Shown piece after piece: positions 14,301 through 26,116 of a DNA stretch of 64,000 nt. The DNA is from Paramecium tetraurelia (taxonomy: Eukaryota > Ciliophora > Oligohymenophorea > Peniculida > Parameciidae): assembly GCF_000165425.1 (NCBI RefSeq), contig NW_001799040.1, forward strand, positions 36,486 through 100,485. The letters are read 5' to 3'. The notes below the pieces were generated by a model. The model made no database searches. It saw nothing but the letters and a program-made list of their open reading frames with translations, and was not told where the DNA came from. Each line of letters opens with the position of its first letter. The stretch's first letter is position 1. The position numbers and the translations under genes were made by a program.

Positions 14301-17248
14301 GATTTTGCATTCCTTACAATCACTAGGACATTTTTAGATACATTTATCATAATATTTAATATAGCCATCTGAACAGTTAGTGCATATAATCTCAATTTCA
14401 TTCTTATTAGGGTTTTATGTGAACAATTAGTACTCCGCATTTCCTTTAATAGACCACAAAATTATAAAAATAAATTCAATTGATGATTTCACAACTTAGG
14501 ATGAATCAACTTAATTACAAGTAGCACATTCTGGATTGCATGGTTTGCAAAAACTTGTATAATAATCGTTATAATAACCATCTTCACATAAATAACATAT
14601 ACTATTATATTCCCAATTTAACCTGAAACAAACAAGACAATGTGGAATAAATTGAGTACAGAATCCAAATCCAAATACCATTAAATGATTGGTACCAATA
14701 ATGCAATTTATGGTACTAGAATAAAGGATTGCCTAATAACATCCACTTTAAATTTAATCAGATCCTTAAGCACCACAATTAAACAAATTATTGTCTGTAT
14801 TTAAGTAGGAGACAGGTGAACAGTAGATACAACCTGTTCGAATGTTTTGAGATTCTTAAGGTTGAAAATCATAAAATATAGTATTTATAGCACTAGAAAC
14901 AATGGAAAATTGAAAAGGATATATACAAAGATCTATATTATTAAAGTAACAGCTTTCCCCATCAAGAGATATATATGCATTATAATTACATTTTAAACAC
15001 TTCATATATTCTTTACCAGTATTTTTGTTTAATTTCATGTTACAAATTTAGCAATGTTCACCACATTTTTAACAACTATCATTAACTAAAGAGTATCCTT
15101 GCTAACAATCTAAACACTTTACTTACTCTAATTGTTTATCTAAAGTACATGATAAGCAACCTTAAGGACATTGTTAACAATGATTATTTTTTATATAAAA
15201 CCCTTGATTACACTCTATACAAGTTTCTGTATCTTTGCACTTAATGCAATTCAATTCACATAAATCACATGTATTATACTTAGGATATAAATACTATTTG
15301 CATTGATAATATGTATTTAATCCGTTCACATTCTTAATAATGGATTACGAATTTTTTGTTTCTGTAATATATTCGCATCCAGGACACAATTCTGCAGCCA
15401 TCAAATCAAAATTGATAATAAATATTTCTTTGGATTGATAGTCTAATTATTGGTTATAATAGAACTTAGAATCCTCAGTTCTGTAATCAATATTACAAAT
15501 TGGGTTTAAATACCAATTGTGAGAATTGAGTATACAATTAATGCAATTTACTGAATTATGACCTTGGTCAAAATAAGGGCTTCAAATTAACATTATAAAT
15601 ACCATTTAATGCATCCAAAGAATTTCAAGCCCTTCCATGCTTCAAAGTAGCCATAACTGCACTTGTTATTGTTCTATACCTCAATTATATTGAACTCTTT
15701 ATACAACTCCTTCTTCTAGGAAATAGAACTTAAAAAGGTTTCTAAATTATTAAAATACATTACTTTGGCATATTAAGCTACCTGTTTCTTCATAGTTAGA
15801 TTTACACTAACATTAATGAAGATCAATTTATAAGTATCTATTTTATTCATCATAACATGATGCACAATCATATTAGGCAGGCCCTATGCAAGTTTTACAA
15901 AGTGCATTGCAATCTAACAAGATAAAATTATATATACTTATGTTAGAATCTTTTCCAAATTGATATTCTAAATTGTAACAGTATTTAAATCTTAAATTTG
16001 AAATCAAACCTTCAAAAGGAAGTATGGTTGCATCTTTCTATTCTGTGAATAGTGTTATTGTGGCCTAATAATTAGAATATTATTGGTAATAAGGAAAATT
16101 CAGCACATAAAATTACTCCCATGTATCACAGCAAGATTAATACAATGAAAGGTAGACATATTGATAGATTCCAACCTTCTAAAATTAATATTTTAAGTAG
16201 CTCCATTATTCGAAGCTTTATTTAGGCTTAAATAATTATATGAGATAGTCATCATTATACTAAGTTATTTATTCTCCAGGTACTAAATAATAAACATCTA
16301 AATTGTGAAGCAATATAACATCTTGACTTAATACTCTCCAATATACTGCTAATTAGTAAAATCGCTCTAAAGTTGAAAAAATACCACCAAAAGATAGTAA
16401 GATTTCTTTTTGTGTGTTTACTTTATAAGAATCTCTCTTAATCCAAAAATCAAACATATAGATCAACCCTTTCATATCCACTTGATAATTGCGAGCTGTA
16501 TAATTTCGTTAATTATAGGTTTCATGAAAAAAATATAATTCAACAGGATTTTAACATGCTGGAGGAACAGAGCATGATGAAATAAATGAAATAAATTTTG
16601 CTTTATCTGTATTTGAGAAAAAAGTAATGGAACTTTCAAATGTAGTAATTATCGAAATCCTACCCATAAATATATTTAGATTGAAATAATTTATTCCTAT
16701 GAAGTATAATCCCTAACCTCCATATTCTAATTTAGCATTTGTTGTTTATGTTTTCAATCTTCTATTTGTGACCAAAAAATTAAAAAAACGATCATCCCCT
16801 GTACTGTATGATGCAAAGTTGTATTTGTTATCGTAGTTAAACCCAAAATAAGTAAAAACCCAATATCCTTCATAATAATAGAGTCCCTCCTGAATCTTAT
16901 AGGAAAACACTCCAGACTATGTATATTACAGAATCATTAGTGTTGGGTATCCTGTAACATAAAGTGGCTATTAATAGAACAATGTTTGAATGTTTCCATC
17001 ACTTTGATAATTAAGGATATGAAACCCATCAAGACTATAGGCGCTGAATCAAAATAAGGTTTTGATTTGTCTGCAAAGAAATTTTTTCTAATTGGAGCAA
17101 ATTGAGTCCATACACCAAATGCATATGGATTTCCTCTTACATAACTCTTTTCTTGATAAAAGCTGTCACTACTCAACTAGAATGAATCAAAATTGGTGTA
17201 CGAACAAGTTGATTAGACTAATCTAAATATATAAAATATCCAAAACAT
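8340..17248 (-). CDS. Giant Cys-rich/beta-helix multi-pass membrane protein, copy B
   Basis: This is a complete tandem paralogue of the gene to its left. The start at 17248 gives a hydrophobic leader (MFWIFYIFRLV). A LamG/ConA-like part follows. Cys-rich repeats (CxxC, about 15.7-14.1 kb) come next, then a beta-helix region (about 14.1-9.9 kb). The C-terminal part has a CQICQ motif and about six or more hydrophobic helices, ending in a basic/Gln-rich cytoplasmic tail (stop 8340-8342). Two introns were recognised in the membrane part: one of 22 nt near 9.6 kb (GTAAAAATG...ATAAG) and one of 22 nt near 8.97 kb (GTCATCC...CAAAG). The product is about 2,900 residues. The reading frame jumps near 17041 without a plausible intron, as if one base were missing. 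Role unknown; surface or vacuolar membrane location is inferred from the signal peptide and helices. Confidence 0.8.
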
Positions 17249-17475
17249 CTATTTATATTAAATTTAGAAAGTATGGGTATCAAAGAATATTAATTAATAT
17301 TAGTAATTTAAGGGATTGTTAAGATAATTCAAAAATGAGTCTAATATTAATCATAAAATGAATTTTAAATAAAGGAATCTAAAAATATTAATTAAAACAA
17401 ATAAACTGCTTAATTAAATAATTATATATATTTATGATAAAAGTATTATTACTCAATCTCATTTGAAAAAACTCA
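17249..17475. other. Intergenic, AT-rich
   Basis: Nothing recognisable is present. This is the upstream region of giant gene copy B and the downstream region of the degenerate gene to its right. Confidence 0.5.
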
Positions 17476-18140
17476 TCATTTAATGATATCGATATCGATT
17501 TCCATTGTTTATTGGCCTAATTATTTTCTTATTATTTTGTAATGCTTATCAATATTGTTATTGAAGAATGAGTAAATTTGCATCTCTTTATCTTCAACAA
17601 AGTATTTTTCTTCCCAGTCTTAGAATTCAATCCATATATTTATACAATAACAGCAGAAATGATAATTTTTCAATATTTATATTAATTTTTGTATAATATG
17701 ATCATCATTCATCCAATATTTTCAAAATATTGTGTAAAAATCTCAAATAATACAATATCCTTTTCAGTTCAAGTGTTCAAGCTGAAATAAGCCAAATCTT
17801 TCTTTCTGTAAAAATAGATCATGAGGTAAATAGATTCTTAAATATCAAATAAAATGATGATTATTATTTTAACTACTGTATATGGATTAAAAGATTTTAC
17901 AATTGACTCCATCAAAAATTGAGACGATCTTCATAAACTCTAAAAAGTCCTTTAATAAATATCATAAAAAATAATAAATATTGATAAATATCTATGTAAA
18001 ATTTGCTACTGCATTGGTAATGATTTTTCTAGCATTTGCTTTTTAAGGATATTTGAACGCCACTTGAGTTGAAATGGACTTTATACCTTCACTTTGAGAT
18101 AACTCCTTTTTTGGATGGTGCCGGCGTACTTCTAAGCCAT
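17476..18140 (-). pseudogene. Degenerate or mis-assembled gene, unknown family
   Basis: A good start exon begins at 18140 (MAQKYAGTIQKRSYLKVK) and is followed by a credible 24-nt intron (GTATAAAG...CTCAAG). Another coding-like block at 17712-17476 starts MNDDHIIQKLIQILK, continues with IWIEFQDWEEKYF, and ends in TGA. Between the blocks every frame is cut by TGA, and no GT/AG pair of normal Paramecium intron size repairs it. The likely reading is a gene in decay, perhaps a relic of a whole-genome duplication. An unrecognised exon structure is the alternative. I do not recognise the family. Confidence 0.35.
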
Positions 18141-18185
18141 ATAGGAAATTAATAAATTGTGATTAGCTGATATAAATGAATATAT

Positions 18186-18832
18186 TCATCTTTTAATATA
18201 TTTTAAAGATCTTGTTATGGTCTATGATAATTGGAAAAGTTCGTTGACATATCCTTTGGATAATTATTGTATCTCTTCTGGTTTAGCCGAATCTAATTAT
18301 CTTGACAACTCTAGCAAATCTCTTAAAGGAACAGATTGATCTAATTTTCTTGTTAACATGGGTTATGGTTTTTAAGTTGCTGAGACCTTACTTTAAGTAT
18401 TTTAGGATTGATTAGCAACAGGAGTGCTATTGAATTACCAACTTCCTAAATTTCCTAATGATTAGTTTTTTCTTCTGAAACTTGATAGAAGATCATCATT
18501 TTGAGTGTTCTAACGTCGACTATTGAAATAGAAAGTAAAATTAACCTTTCCGTCAAACCGAAAATTTTACTGGGAGATGCCAAATTAGGATTATGCTCAG
18601 CCTTACTTTAATTAAGGATGACATGATGAAACCTATTGTCGGTTTTATTATCTACCTATTCAGCCCATTCAGTAGGATATCTAATAAGAGATTAAATGTA
18701 CCTTCTGAGTTCTTTCTTTTCGAAAGTATTTACAAACGATTACTAAGGTCTGGCTGAATTTAGAATAGAGACTGATTCAGTCAGATAAGAAGTTCGCTTG
18801 TAAACTTGGGATTTTTGTGAGCTTGATAACAT
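18186..18832 (-). CDS. Hypothetical protein, Ser/Gln-rich, 206 aa
   Basis: The first ATG is at 18832 and the stop at 18186-18188. Removing one 26-nt intron (GTTAATTT...TCAATAG) gives exactly 207 codons. The N-terminal half is Ser/Arg-rich (MLSSSQKSQVYKR). The middle is low-complexity Gln/Ser. The last about 45 residues form a helical, Leu-heptad-like segment (SVPLRDLLELSRQLDS, then NELFQLSQTI). I do not recognise it. The helical tail could mediate oligomerisation or binding to a partner. It lies between the degenerate gene and the EB1 gene, all on the same strand. Confidence 0.6.
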
Positions 18833-19058
18833 TAAAATAATTTTTATTTATTTGCATTATTTCATAAAGATTGATATCAAATCCTGATGAATATTTTAAA
18901 TGTTTTATTGTTAAATATTTTGTAGATATGCTGAAATTCTTTGAATTCATTAAATATCTTAAGGTTGGAATTGATTTATAGAATATTATTAATGATTTAA
19001 ATTAAATTTGCGTAAAGACTGATATATAAGTTATGATAACTATAGATAAGATAGTAAT

Positions 19059-19833
19059 TCACTTTTCAGCAAAGTCTATAGGTTCTTCCATAATGACATT
19101 ATGCATTTTAACTGCTGCAGGATCATTGCTGTTTTGGACGCATTAATCAATTTTCGTTAATAACCCATACAAAACATCTCTTTAATATTATAGATCATCT
19201 AGCGCATAAATCAATTTCCAATTGTAATCCATTTTTGTTTTGATATCTATTTCCAATTCTTTGATTGCATCTTCAGCTTATTAAGCTTTAGTGGATTCAA
19301 CTTTTAAAAATGTTCTGCCATCAATATCTGTCTATTTAAATTTTAAAAATTCAGTATTTGGAATCAAATGAGCACTCATTTGTGTATAACGACCATGATG
19401 CTATTTTTCAAAAGCTTCTAATCTTCTTGAATAACCACGATAGTTTTTAACAAATGGATTAACTTTAGAAGCGTAATTGTACATCCACTGCAAAAATGCC
19501 ATATTATCTTAAAATTTGCATTTACTTAATTTATCAATTGGAACGACTTTGTCAATTTTAAGTTTTGAAAATGCATCATCAAGAACCTGCGTTAATTATT
19601 ATTATGTACTTTTAGATTCTTAGTGTATTCATCCGGGAATCTGGCCATAAAATTTAATTTTGAAAGATATATGGCTCCTGGATGCAATGCGTCTATTATT
19701 TAACAATAACCAATCCCATCAGATAATAACTAATTTAAAATTTTAAGGTTACCTCGATTTTAGGATAATCACATTCAGTTAGTTCATTTATCCATTGTAA
19801 GAAATCTTATCTACCTTGGTTATGAGATTTCAT
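19059..19833 (-). CDS. EB1: EB1 (MAPRE) family microtubule plus-end protein
   Basis: The protein of 242 residues opens with a calponin-homology domain (residues about 5-120). It carries the EB1 landmarks GRQDFLQWINE, then YPKIE, DALHPGAIYLSKLNF, the KVVPIDKL segment and KFQDNMAFLQWMYNY. In known EB1 proteins this domain recognises the GTP-cap lattice of growing microtubules. After a basic linker a coiled-coil segment follows (about 165-215, AEDAIKELEIDIKTK, ALDDLQYQRDVLYG), matching the EB-homology dimerisation region. The C-terminus ends IDFAEK and shows no EEY motif. Two 23-nt introns interrupt the CH domain, and their removal gives exactly 243 codons. A cytoskeletal or basal-body role is inferred from the family. 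Confidence 0.93.
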
Positions 19834-20348
19834 ATAAAAAATATTGTTAATTATTTATAAATATTCTCAGTTTATTTGCTATTCCTCATTAATTTTATAA
19901 TGCTCTCTTTTTTCGAAAAAGCGTAGTGATACATTAAGGTAGATGACAAAAGAAAGAGAGTAGGAATTAGAAATCTTGGCATTTTAAATATTCTTATTTA
20001 TTGACGTTTAAGATCCTTGTAGATATCTTTCTTTTGAAAGAAATTATATATGGAATATTCCGGAATTGATACTAAATTTCTTGTTGTTAGTTGAAATTTA
20101 GACTCCATCTTTGGTCACTATTAAGTATTAAAATTAATAATAAATAATACAAATTTATTGAATCATTATTTTTCATTTCAGAATATGCCATCAGTTAAAT
20201 TTGATATTATGTATGATAATGTTGAAAAACTTATCTTTTATAACAACATGGAAAAGCATCGTCCTTCTAGAGTGCTGATTTGCAATTTATCAGTAAAATT
20301 TTGACTTGAATTAATCAATTTAAAAAAATAAAAAAGATTCCCTTAATC
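19834..20348. other. Divergent intergenic region between EB1 and homeobox genes
   Basis: This 515-bp AT-rich spacer presumably holds both promoters. A 41-codon plus-strand ORF beginning at about 20185 ends in TGA without a usable intron and is not called as a gene. Nothing else was recognised. Confidence 0.5.
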
Positions 20349-21147
20349 ATGCATCTCTAAACTTTCTTAGAAGAGCCCTAAAAGTTATCCTCTTATAAGT
20401 AATTACAACATTAAGGTAATGTATGCTTAACTACTCTTTCAGTTAATGAATAAAAGGAACAGAAAGTTAAATCCGATATTCAGAGCTTAGAGCACATTTG
20501 GGTAGAATGGTTAGGCCAACAATAAATGTCTCAAAAATAAAATGACGAAAATTAAAAGAAAAATGAGTCCATAGATGTAGAATGCACACAAGAGACAAAT
20601 GTATTTGTATACATTATAAGATAGATAGGTGAAAAGAGTGCTTAACTTAAAACCTTCTTCGAAATACTTAAATCAAGGATAATAAATGAGAAATTGTATT
20701 CTACTATGACTCAAACATAAATGACTCAATTTTTTGAAGAGGCCTCTACCTAAATTTAAAACAAAATCAAACTCTATGAAGACATCTAGAAATTAAAATT
20801 ACTCTAAAATTATCCAAGTATAAGACAAATTAGATATTCTTTTTAGCAAATACTAAGAGGACTTATTCAAAATCTGCTAATATGATACTCAAAAAATGGT
20901 TGATGGAGAATTACAACAATCCTTATCCAAAACCTAATTAAGTAGAGTAGCTGGTCTAATAAACAAATTTAACTAACAAACAGGTATCTATTTTAATGAT
21001 TTCTTCTAGGTCTTAAATTGGTTTATAAATGCCAGAAACAGTCTTAAAAATAAATCAAACTAAGAGAAAAAGTTTAAACACATTGTTGAGTGTAAATTCA
21101 AGGAATTTGCTATAATGAAAAAAAAAAAATTAGAACAAAGTATTTGA
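20349..21147 (+). CDS. TALE-class homeodomain transcription factor
   Basis: With three introns removed (20416-20442, 20818-20846 and 20984-21009), the span is exactly 239 codons (238 aa). Near the C-terminus lies a KN/TALE-type homeodomain. It carries KRTYSKSANMILKKW in helix 1, NYNNPYPKPNQVEQL in the three-residue-extended loop and helix 2, and the recognition helix VLNWFINARNSLKN. WFxNxR with Ile at position 50 is the TALE signature, which predicts a TGAC-like core site by family knowledge. The upstream part is Gln/Lys-rich and helical, perhaps a partner-binding region. The start is the first ATG with an uninterrupted frame. It is divergent from EB1. A run of 12 A encodes four Lys just before the stop, a possible slippage spot. 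Confidence 0.9.
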
Positions 21148-21479
21148 TTTTTTAGATAAAATCACTGAATGTAAATTTGTTAATTATTATCCTTATTTAT
21201 AAAATTTTAATTTATAATTCATATTATATTGACATATTTATTGTATCAAGTGAAATTTATTCGTATAATTTTGAATTATATTAATATTCAATCCAAATGG
21301 CTTAGATTTGCAGATTGAAATTGAAATCATTTAGAAATCTTCTTTTTAGGTGTTACTTAATTAATTAAATCATTTACTCAAAATTTTCATTCTAAAACAA
21401 TTACATAAACTAATTTTGTATGCAATTCTGTATTAGTGATTAAATTTATGGTTAAATAATATTGCAAAATTTGATAATA
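21148..21479. other. Convergent intergenic region, AT-rich
   Basis: This spacer lies between the stops of the homeobox gene and the minus-strand gene to its right. No coding or RNA feature was seen. Confidence 0.5.
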
Positions 21480-22530
21480 TCATAAATTTACCAGAATTTA
21501 AATTTATGTATTAATCCAACTAATTACCCAAAAAAATATTATCTGAGTTATAGACACATGGATTCTACCTATAGATTTTGTTATATCTCTGAAATTTGAT
21601 TCAATTTTGTGAATGACAAGTTTGAAAAGTAGCATATATTGTCTATCTAAATTAAAAGATTTAAGTCTACTTATATTAAATGCTAATTCCAAATTATTTT
21701 TTTTAATTATTACCAATAAAAATTTGAGAATAGATTCAATGAATAGTTTTTCAGATAGGCTAAATAAAATATAAAATATAATCCTGAATTCATAAACTAA
21801 TTTAAAATGATTAGCCGCGTTTGTAAAATCGTTATTAATTGAAATCTTCAAATTCTCATATAGATTATCTATTCTAACAAAAGGGTAATCAGCTTCCTTC
21901 ATTTTCTCATCTTTAGCACCCCATCCTTCTCTTTATTTTGTTCATAAATAAACAATTATTGTAGTAGACATGTTGAGTAAATCATTTTTGGAAAACTGAT
22001 AGTTAATTAGTGGTACCATCGATGCTCTCAATTAATACTAAAACCATAAATTTATTTATTCTCTTGGACTTTATATCTAATAATTTGTCATAAATTTAAA
22101 TTAAATTATAGTGATTGATTTTGAGCTATCATGAATAAACTTTCAAACAATTTCTGTATATTTATTGCATTTTTAGTTGATAATTCGTACACAAAAGAAT
22201 ATTAGCACAAACTACTGACTATTATAAATGAGATATTGAAGGATTAATTACTTTTATTGTTATTTAAGAGTAGAAGATAATTTGAGAGTGGGAGATTATG
22301 ATTCAAAATTTTGATCACCTTTTTTAAGTATCTTACGGTAATCAAAAAGAATTTCATTAGTTTCTATAATTTATGATCTAGGTTGATTTCGCCGTACCAT
22401 TATTTATTATAATAAGATGAAGATTCATATTTAAATATCAAAAAATAATATAATGCCCAATCCTTAACTAATCTTAGTAAAAAAAGTCTCAGTATCCCTT
22501 AATATATTCTAGCATAAAAATAAATAAAAT
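21480..22530 (-). CDS. Unresolved multi-intron gene, helical protein (model incomplete, possible pseudogene)
   Basis: Coding-like blocks run on the minus strand from about 22.53 kb (KDWALYYFLIF, SSSYYNKQWYGEINL) to 21480. Micro-introns join some of them. An 18-nt intron (GTTTTAG...TTGAG, near 22.05 kb) links KQIY to EHRWYHQL. A 23-nt intron (GTGCTAAAG...TGAAG, near 21.91 kb) links EKDG to EADYPFVRIDNLYEN. The distal part is rich in Leu/Ile/Phe helices (KLVYEFRIIFYILFSLSEKL). One in-frame TGA near 22.09 kb could not be placed in an intron, and I found no convincing start codon. The gene may be real with an intron I missed, or decaying. The family is not recognised. It is divergent from the coiled-coil gene to its right. 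Confidence 0.4.
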
Positions 22531-22547
22531 AATTATTTATAAAATAA

Positions 22548-23896
22548 ATGAAATCGATGCTTCATATTTTGCAGAAACGAGGTTCAATGGTGTTGATGGA
22601 GCCGTACAAAATTTATCATATTTGCTAGCATCAATGATGGAATGGATAAAGTGTAGGAGAAACATCAGGTTGTTCAAACTTATGTGGAATAAGTGAATCC
22701 TAAAACTGGCATTGCAATAGAAAAAGAGGTATCAAATAATGGGAGTAAATTAGGAAGAAAGATTAAATTAGAGATATTTTCATTTAATGAATCAACTTGA
22801 GAGATTAAAATTTTAAATAATAAAATTAGAAGAGAAGAAGAAATCATAAGAAGAGTATATAAATTGATTAATAATATTAGCCTTGAGAATCATCCTTCGG
22901 TTAAGGAAGTGGTTGGGGAATTGCACAAGATTTCTAAATATGAAAAGGCTTTGAGTGAAAACCATAGCAAAATGGTTGATGAGATTAAATTAAATAAAAT
23001 GACAATTAATCAGTTGAAACAGACTGTGTACTAAAAAAGAATAGAAATAAGAGATATTGTAAGAGATTCGTTCAGAATCCAAGAGGAGATGATTAAAATA
23101 AAGCAAGAGAAGAGAACTGTTTCCAGTATATATATAGTTCTTAATAAGTCGACAGAAATAGTGTTGATATGTTTTTAACAATTCCGGAAACTTCCATTCC
23201 CAAACCATAGATTTTGCCGTCTATTCCATTAAAGTAGAAATCTAAAAGCACTCTGCTTCACATAATGAAAAATGTGCAGTCAGAAAATTAATAAGAAGTA
23301 TAAATGAATATATTCCTTGAATAGAAAATTAATGATATTGTGTTTATTTATCGTCAAGTGTAAGAATTAAGATCTAAAACATAATAATCTACTCGTTTCA
23401 TTTAGAAAGTGACAAATAGATATTGCTAAATTAAAAGTTTATTATAAGAATGTGCTAATATTTCTATTTAAAGTTTCAAAAACAAGCAAAAGATCACTAA
23501 TAAAAATGGTTATGCCAATTCTATTTATTTTGATGTAAGTACTCTCAATAACAGTAAAAATGAAAGCAGCATCATTAAAGAAAGGAAAATTCAAAACATC
23601 TTATATGATACTTTATAACAAATAATGATTGATTTGATAGATTCATAATAAAAGACTGATTTGAATGGGTCATCTATTGCAGATTCAATGTATATTAAAA
23701 TCTTATATTTAGCATTCGTAATTCAGTAAGTTAGGAGTAATTTATGCAATTCACATCAGTTTAAATTTTAGGTTTGATGGCCTTGCAACCTAGATTACTG
23801 ACAGAATTGTTAGGAATATTCGATTTAAAGCAAAAGTAGGTTGGGCTGTTGTGCAATAAGACTAGATAATTGCAGAAATAATTAGATATTCCATGA
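22548..23896 (+). CDS. Coiled-coil protein, unknown function, 408 aa
   Basis: Five micro-introns of 25, 25, 26, 23 and 23 nt give exactly 409 codons from the ATG at 22548 to the TGA at 23894-23896. The first half is a long coiled coil (LMNQLERLKFQIIKLEEKK, then VVGELHKISKYEKAL and TINQLKQTVYQKRI). A Pro/Ser linker follows (IPETSIPKPQILPS), then a more globular helical C-terminal half (LLHIMKNVQSENQQ, KIQNILYDTLQQIMIDL, MALQPRLLTELLGIFDLKQ). The layout of coiled coil plus C-terminal helical domain resembles scaffold subunits such as the Atg14/UVRAG/Vps38 group, but no diagnostic motif was seen, so this is only a suggestion. The start ATG is followed by a typical first intron (GTACAAAA...GCTAG). 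Confidence 0.7.
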
Positions 23897-24166
23897 TTCC
23901 TCTTAAAATTTTTAATAATATAATTTAAATAGTTAATTATTCTAGATTTTAATAAATCTGTATCAAATTCTATTTACATTGTTCTTTTTGTTTATAAGTT
24001 TGAATTTCATATTGCTTAATCTGTTTTTATTTAACAATCTTAGCCCTATTATATTAATTAGTTGTTTTGATTTAGCAATCAATCTGATTCTATAATTTAA
24101 TGCAAATAGAATTGGCCTTCAATTAATTACAATATAATTTAAGCTGATTGTACAATAATTAATTAA
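23897..24166. other. Intergenic, AT-rich
   Basis: This 270-bp spacer lies between two plus-strand genes. No feature was recognised. Confidence 0.4.
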
Positions 24167-24553
24167 ATGGATTCAGTACAGTTGTTAGGATTATAGTCAA
24201 AATCATGGAATTCTAATAGTAATTGAATATCTTAAATTTTCAAAGTTGGGGTTCCAGTAAATGATCCTCTGTGTAATTTAGGCATCTTCTTAGATACTTT
24301 GTAACCAAGATTATTAAAAAGTATATAGGGTAATACAATTGAAAAAAACTAGTAGATACAATTATAGAGAAGAGAACTATTCAGAATTGCATTTCAACAA
24401 GTCGAAAAATCATTGTGTAGTATAGGGTTTTATGGTCTTTTAGTTTTGGGATTCGATCTCATAAATAGATATTAAAATTTATAATTTCATATGGAATCAT
24501 AATAATATAAATTATAATATCAATTAACCACTTTTATAAATTATATAATATGA
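24167..24553 (+). CDS. Small hypothetical protein, 119 aa
   Basis: The ATG at 24167 with one 27-nt intron (24219-24245) gives exactly 120 codons. Readable segments are MDSVQLLGLQSKSWNSN, LCNLGIFLDTLQPRLL, RRELFRIAFQQVEK and SIGFYGLLVLGFDLINRY. The last is hydrophobic enough to be a single membrane or buried helix. Beyond it the frame runs through AT-rich sequence, and its TGA overlaps the ATG of the next gene (24550-24553, ATGA). The real 3' end is therefore uncertain. No family is recognised. Confidence 0.4.
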
Positions 24554-26087
24554 AAAAGAAAATGCTGAAGATGCACAGACACAAATTGTTATATGAGGAT
24601 GTATTGAAACAAGTGGAGAAGGAGGACGTATTATAATTTGATTTATTTAAGGTGGCATTTTTTAGTAAATGCACAAAGTTCAGAGACCAAGCACCTCATC
24701 CAATCACTTTGGATAGGGCTCTTCAATTCTTGTGGTTGAAGGAGAAGGTAACAGATGTTTAATTACAAGGGTGTTAGAAGATTGATAGAAAGGTAGCTTT
24801 GCAATTTGGGTAGAGGAGAGTGTGTAAAATAGACTCTACTTTGAAACATGATGGACCATCAAGCGCTCGTATTATTAAGACGTCGAGGATTAATTAAGGG
24901 GTGATTAATGGTTGGCATAATGGTTCTGGAGATTCTAAATTCGATTTGGGTGCATAGTATAACCCAAAAAAACTGGAAAGAAATGATGAAGAAATTGAGT
25001 ATGAAGAATTACTAAAGTAAGATCAACAGAGTCCCAGTGAATACAAGATGAAACTTAATCATTTAGATCTGTACAATAATGAGATAAATGAGAAATACGC
25101 ATTCAGTAATTTGGAAACAGTACAATTGTTTTAAAAATTAAATGAATTGAAACAAATTAATAGGTAAAGGAGTGAATAGCCTCAAGAGTATGTAGAACTG
25201 GAAGGATAAAGGTTTTATCATGTCTTAAGTGATCTGCAGGATTATTTGGATAAAAAGGTAGACAAAAAGACATTGATACATGAAATGAGGGCATTCTAGG
25301 CATTCTATCCAATAAGAAGAAAACTGTAAGTTAAATAATTAAATCCAGGGGATTCTCTATGTTAAGGAACTGAATCATAAACAGATATCACATAGAAAGC
25401 GACCTATAGATTATTTGATAGGGCTAGAACATTGGCAAACATGAAATGCGAAGTTTTTAATACTAATAACTATGTGTTTAATGTTAAGGAAGTCCCTAAC
25501 TTTGGGTAGCAATTGAGGAGAAATCACTTTTCATAATTGATAGAAGAGTTAAGAGAGAATGGGTTGAAAACCCCTAGAGAAATAAATGAGGTTTCTCCAG
25601 AAAATTCTATTAAGGCCTCTCAAGTGGAATCCAGTGAGAACGATGTGAAACCGATAAGGAAGTTTTATTTGAAGTTACCAAAACAAAAAGGGGAATTGAG
25701 TCAAACCACTTCTTGTACAAAAAGTCTAAGGATTGGAACTTTGTAATCGCAGATATCACATTAATATCAATAACAACCTCTCAAGGCTTTTATCAGTAAC
25801 TTGCATGGAAGCAGCACAGAAATACGATTAGATAATGGTGGGAAGTTTAAGAATAGATTGGATTCCAGAATTGATAAGTATGTAAAACAGTATTTGAAGA
25901 AGTAAAATGTTATTTAACAAAATTAAAATGTTGATATGACAATATTAAGGGAAAAATATAAGGTAATAAATCGATTAAATAATTTAAGTCTTTGAAATCT
26001 GAAAGGGAGAAGGAAATTACAAGGATGTATAAAAGTTAGTAAATTGATGGAATTAATAATAAAACCGTGCATTTAATAGTAAATTGA
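24550..26087 (+). CDS. Hypothetical protein, 503 aa
   Basis: The frame opens at the ATG at 24550 (MKKKMLKMHRHKLLYEDV). It runs with one 26-nt intron near 25.96 kb (GTAATAAATC...TTTAAG), giving exactly 504 codons. The protein is charged and mostly helical, with an early basic segment and an acidic stretch (ERNDEEIEYEELLK). Predicted helices include ETVQLFQKLNELKQI and ATYRLFDRARTLANMKCEV. A Ser/Glu-rich low-complexity part (PREINEVSPENSIKASQ) precedes a basic C-terminus. No signal peptide, membrane helix or known motif was seen. I do not recognise the family. The long open frame and splicing make the gene itself secure. Confidence 0.75.
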
Positions 26088-26116
26088 TATTACTCTACTT
26101 TTATATAAATTTATTC

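Noticed and set aside
20185-20305. Small plus-strand ORF upstream of the homeobox gene (MPSVKFDIMYDN)
   Set aside because: It stops at TGA after about 41 codons, and the only possible intron would be about 45 nt, too long here. No similarity was recognised.
22990-23208. Minus-strand ORF in the coiled-coil gene (72 codons)
   Set aside because: Shadow of the plus-strand gene at 22,548-23,896, whose spliced model is exactly 409 codons.
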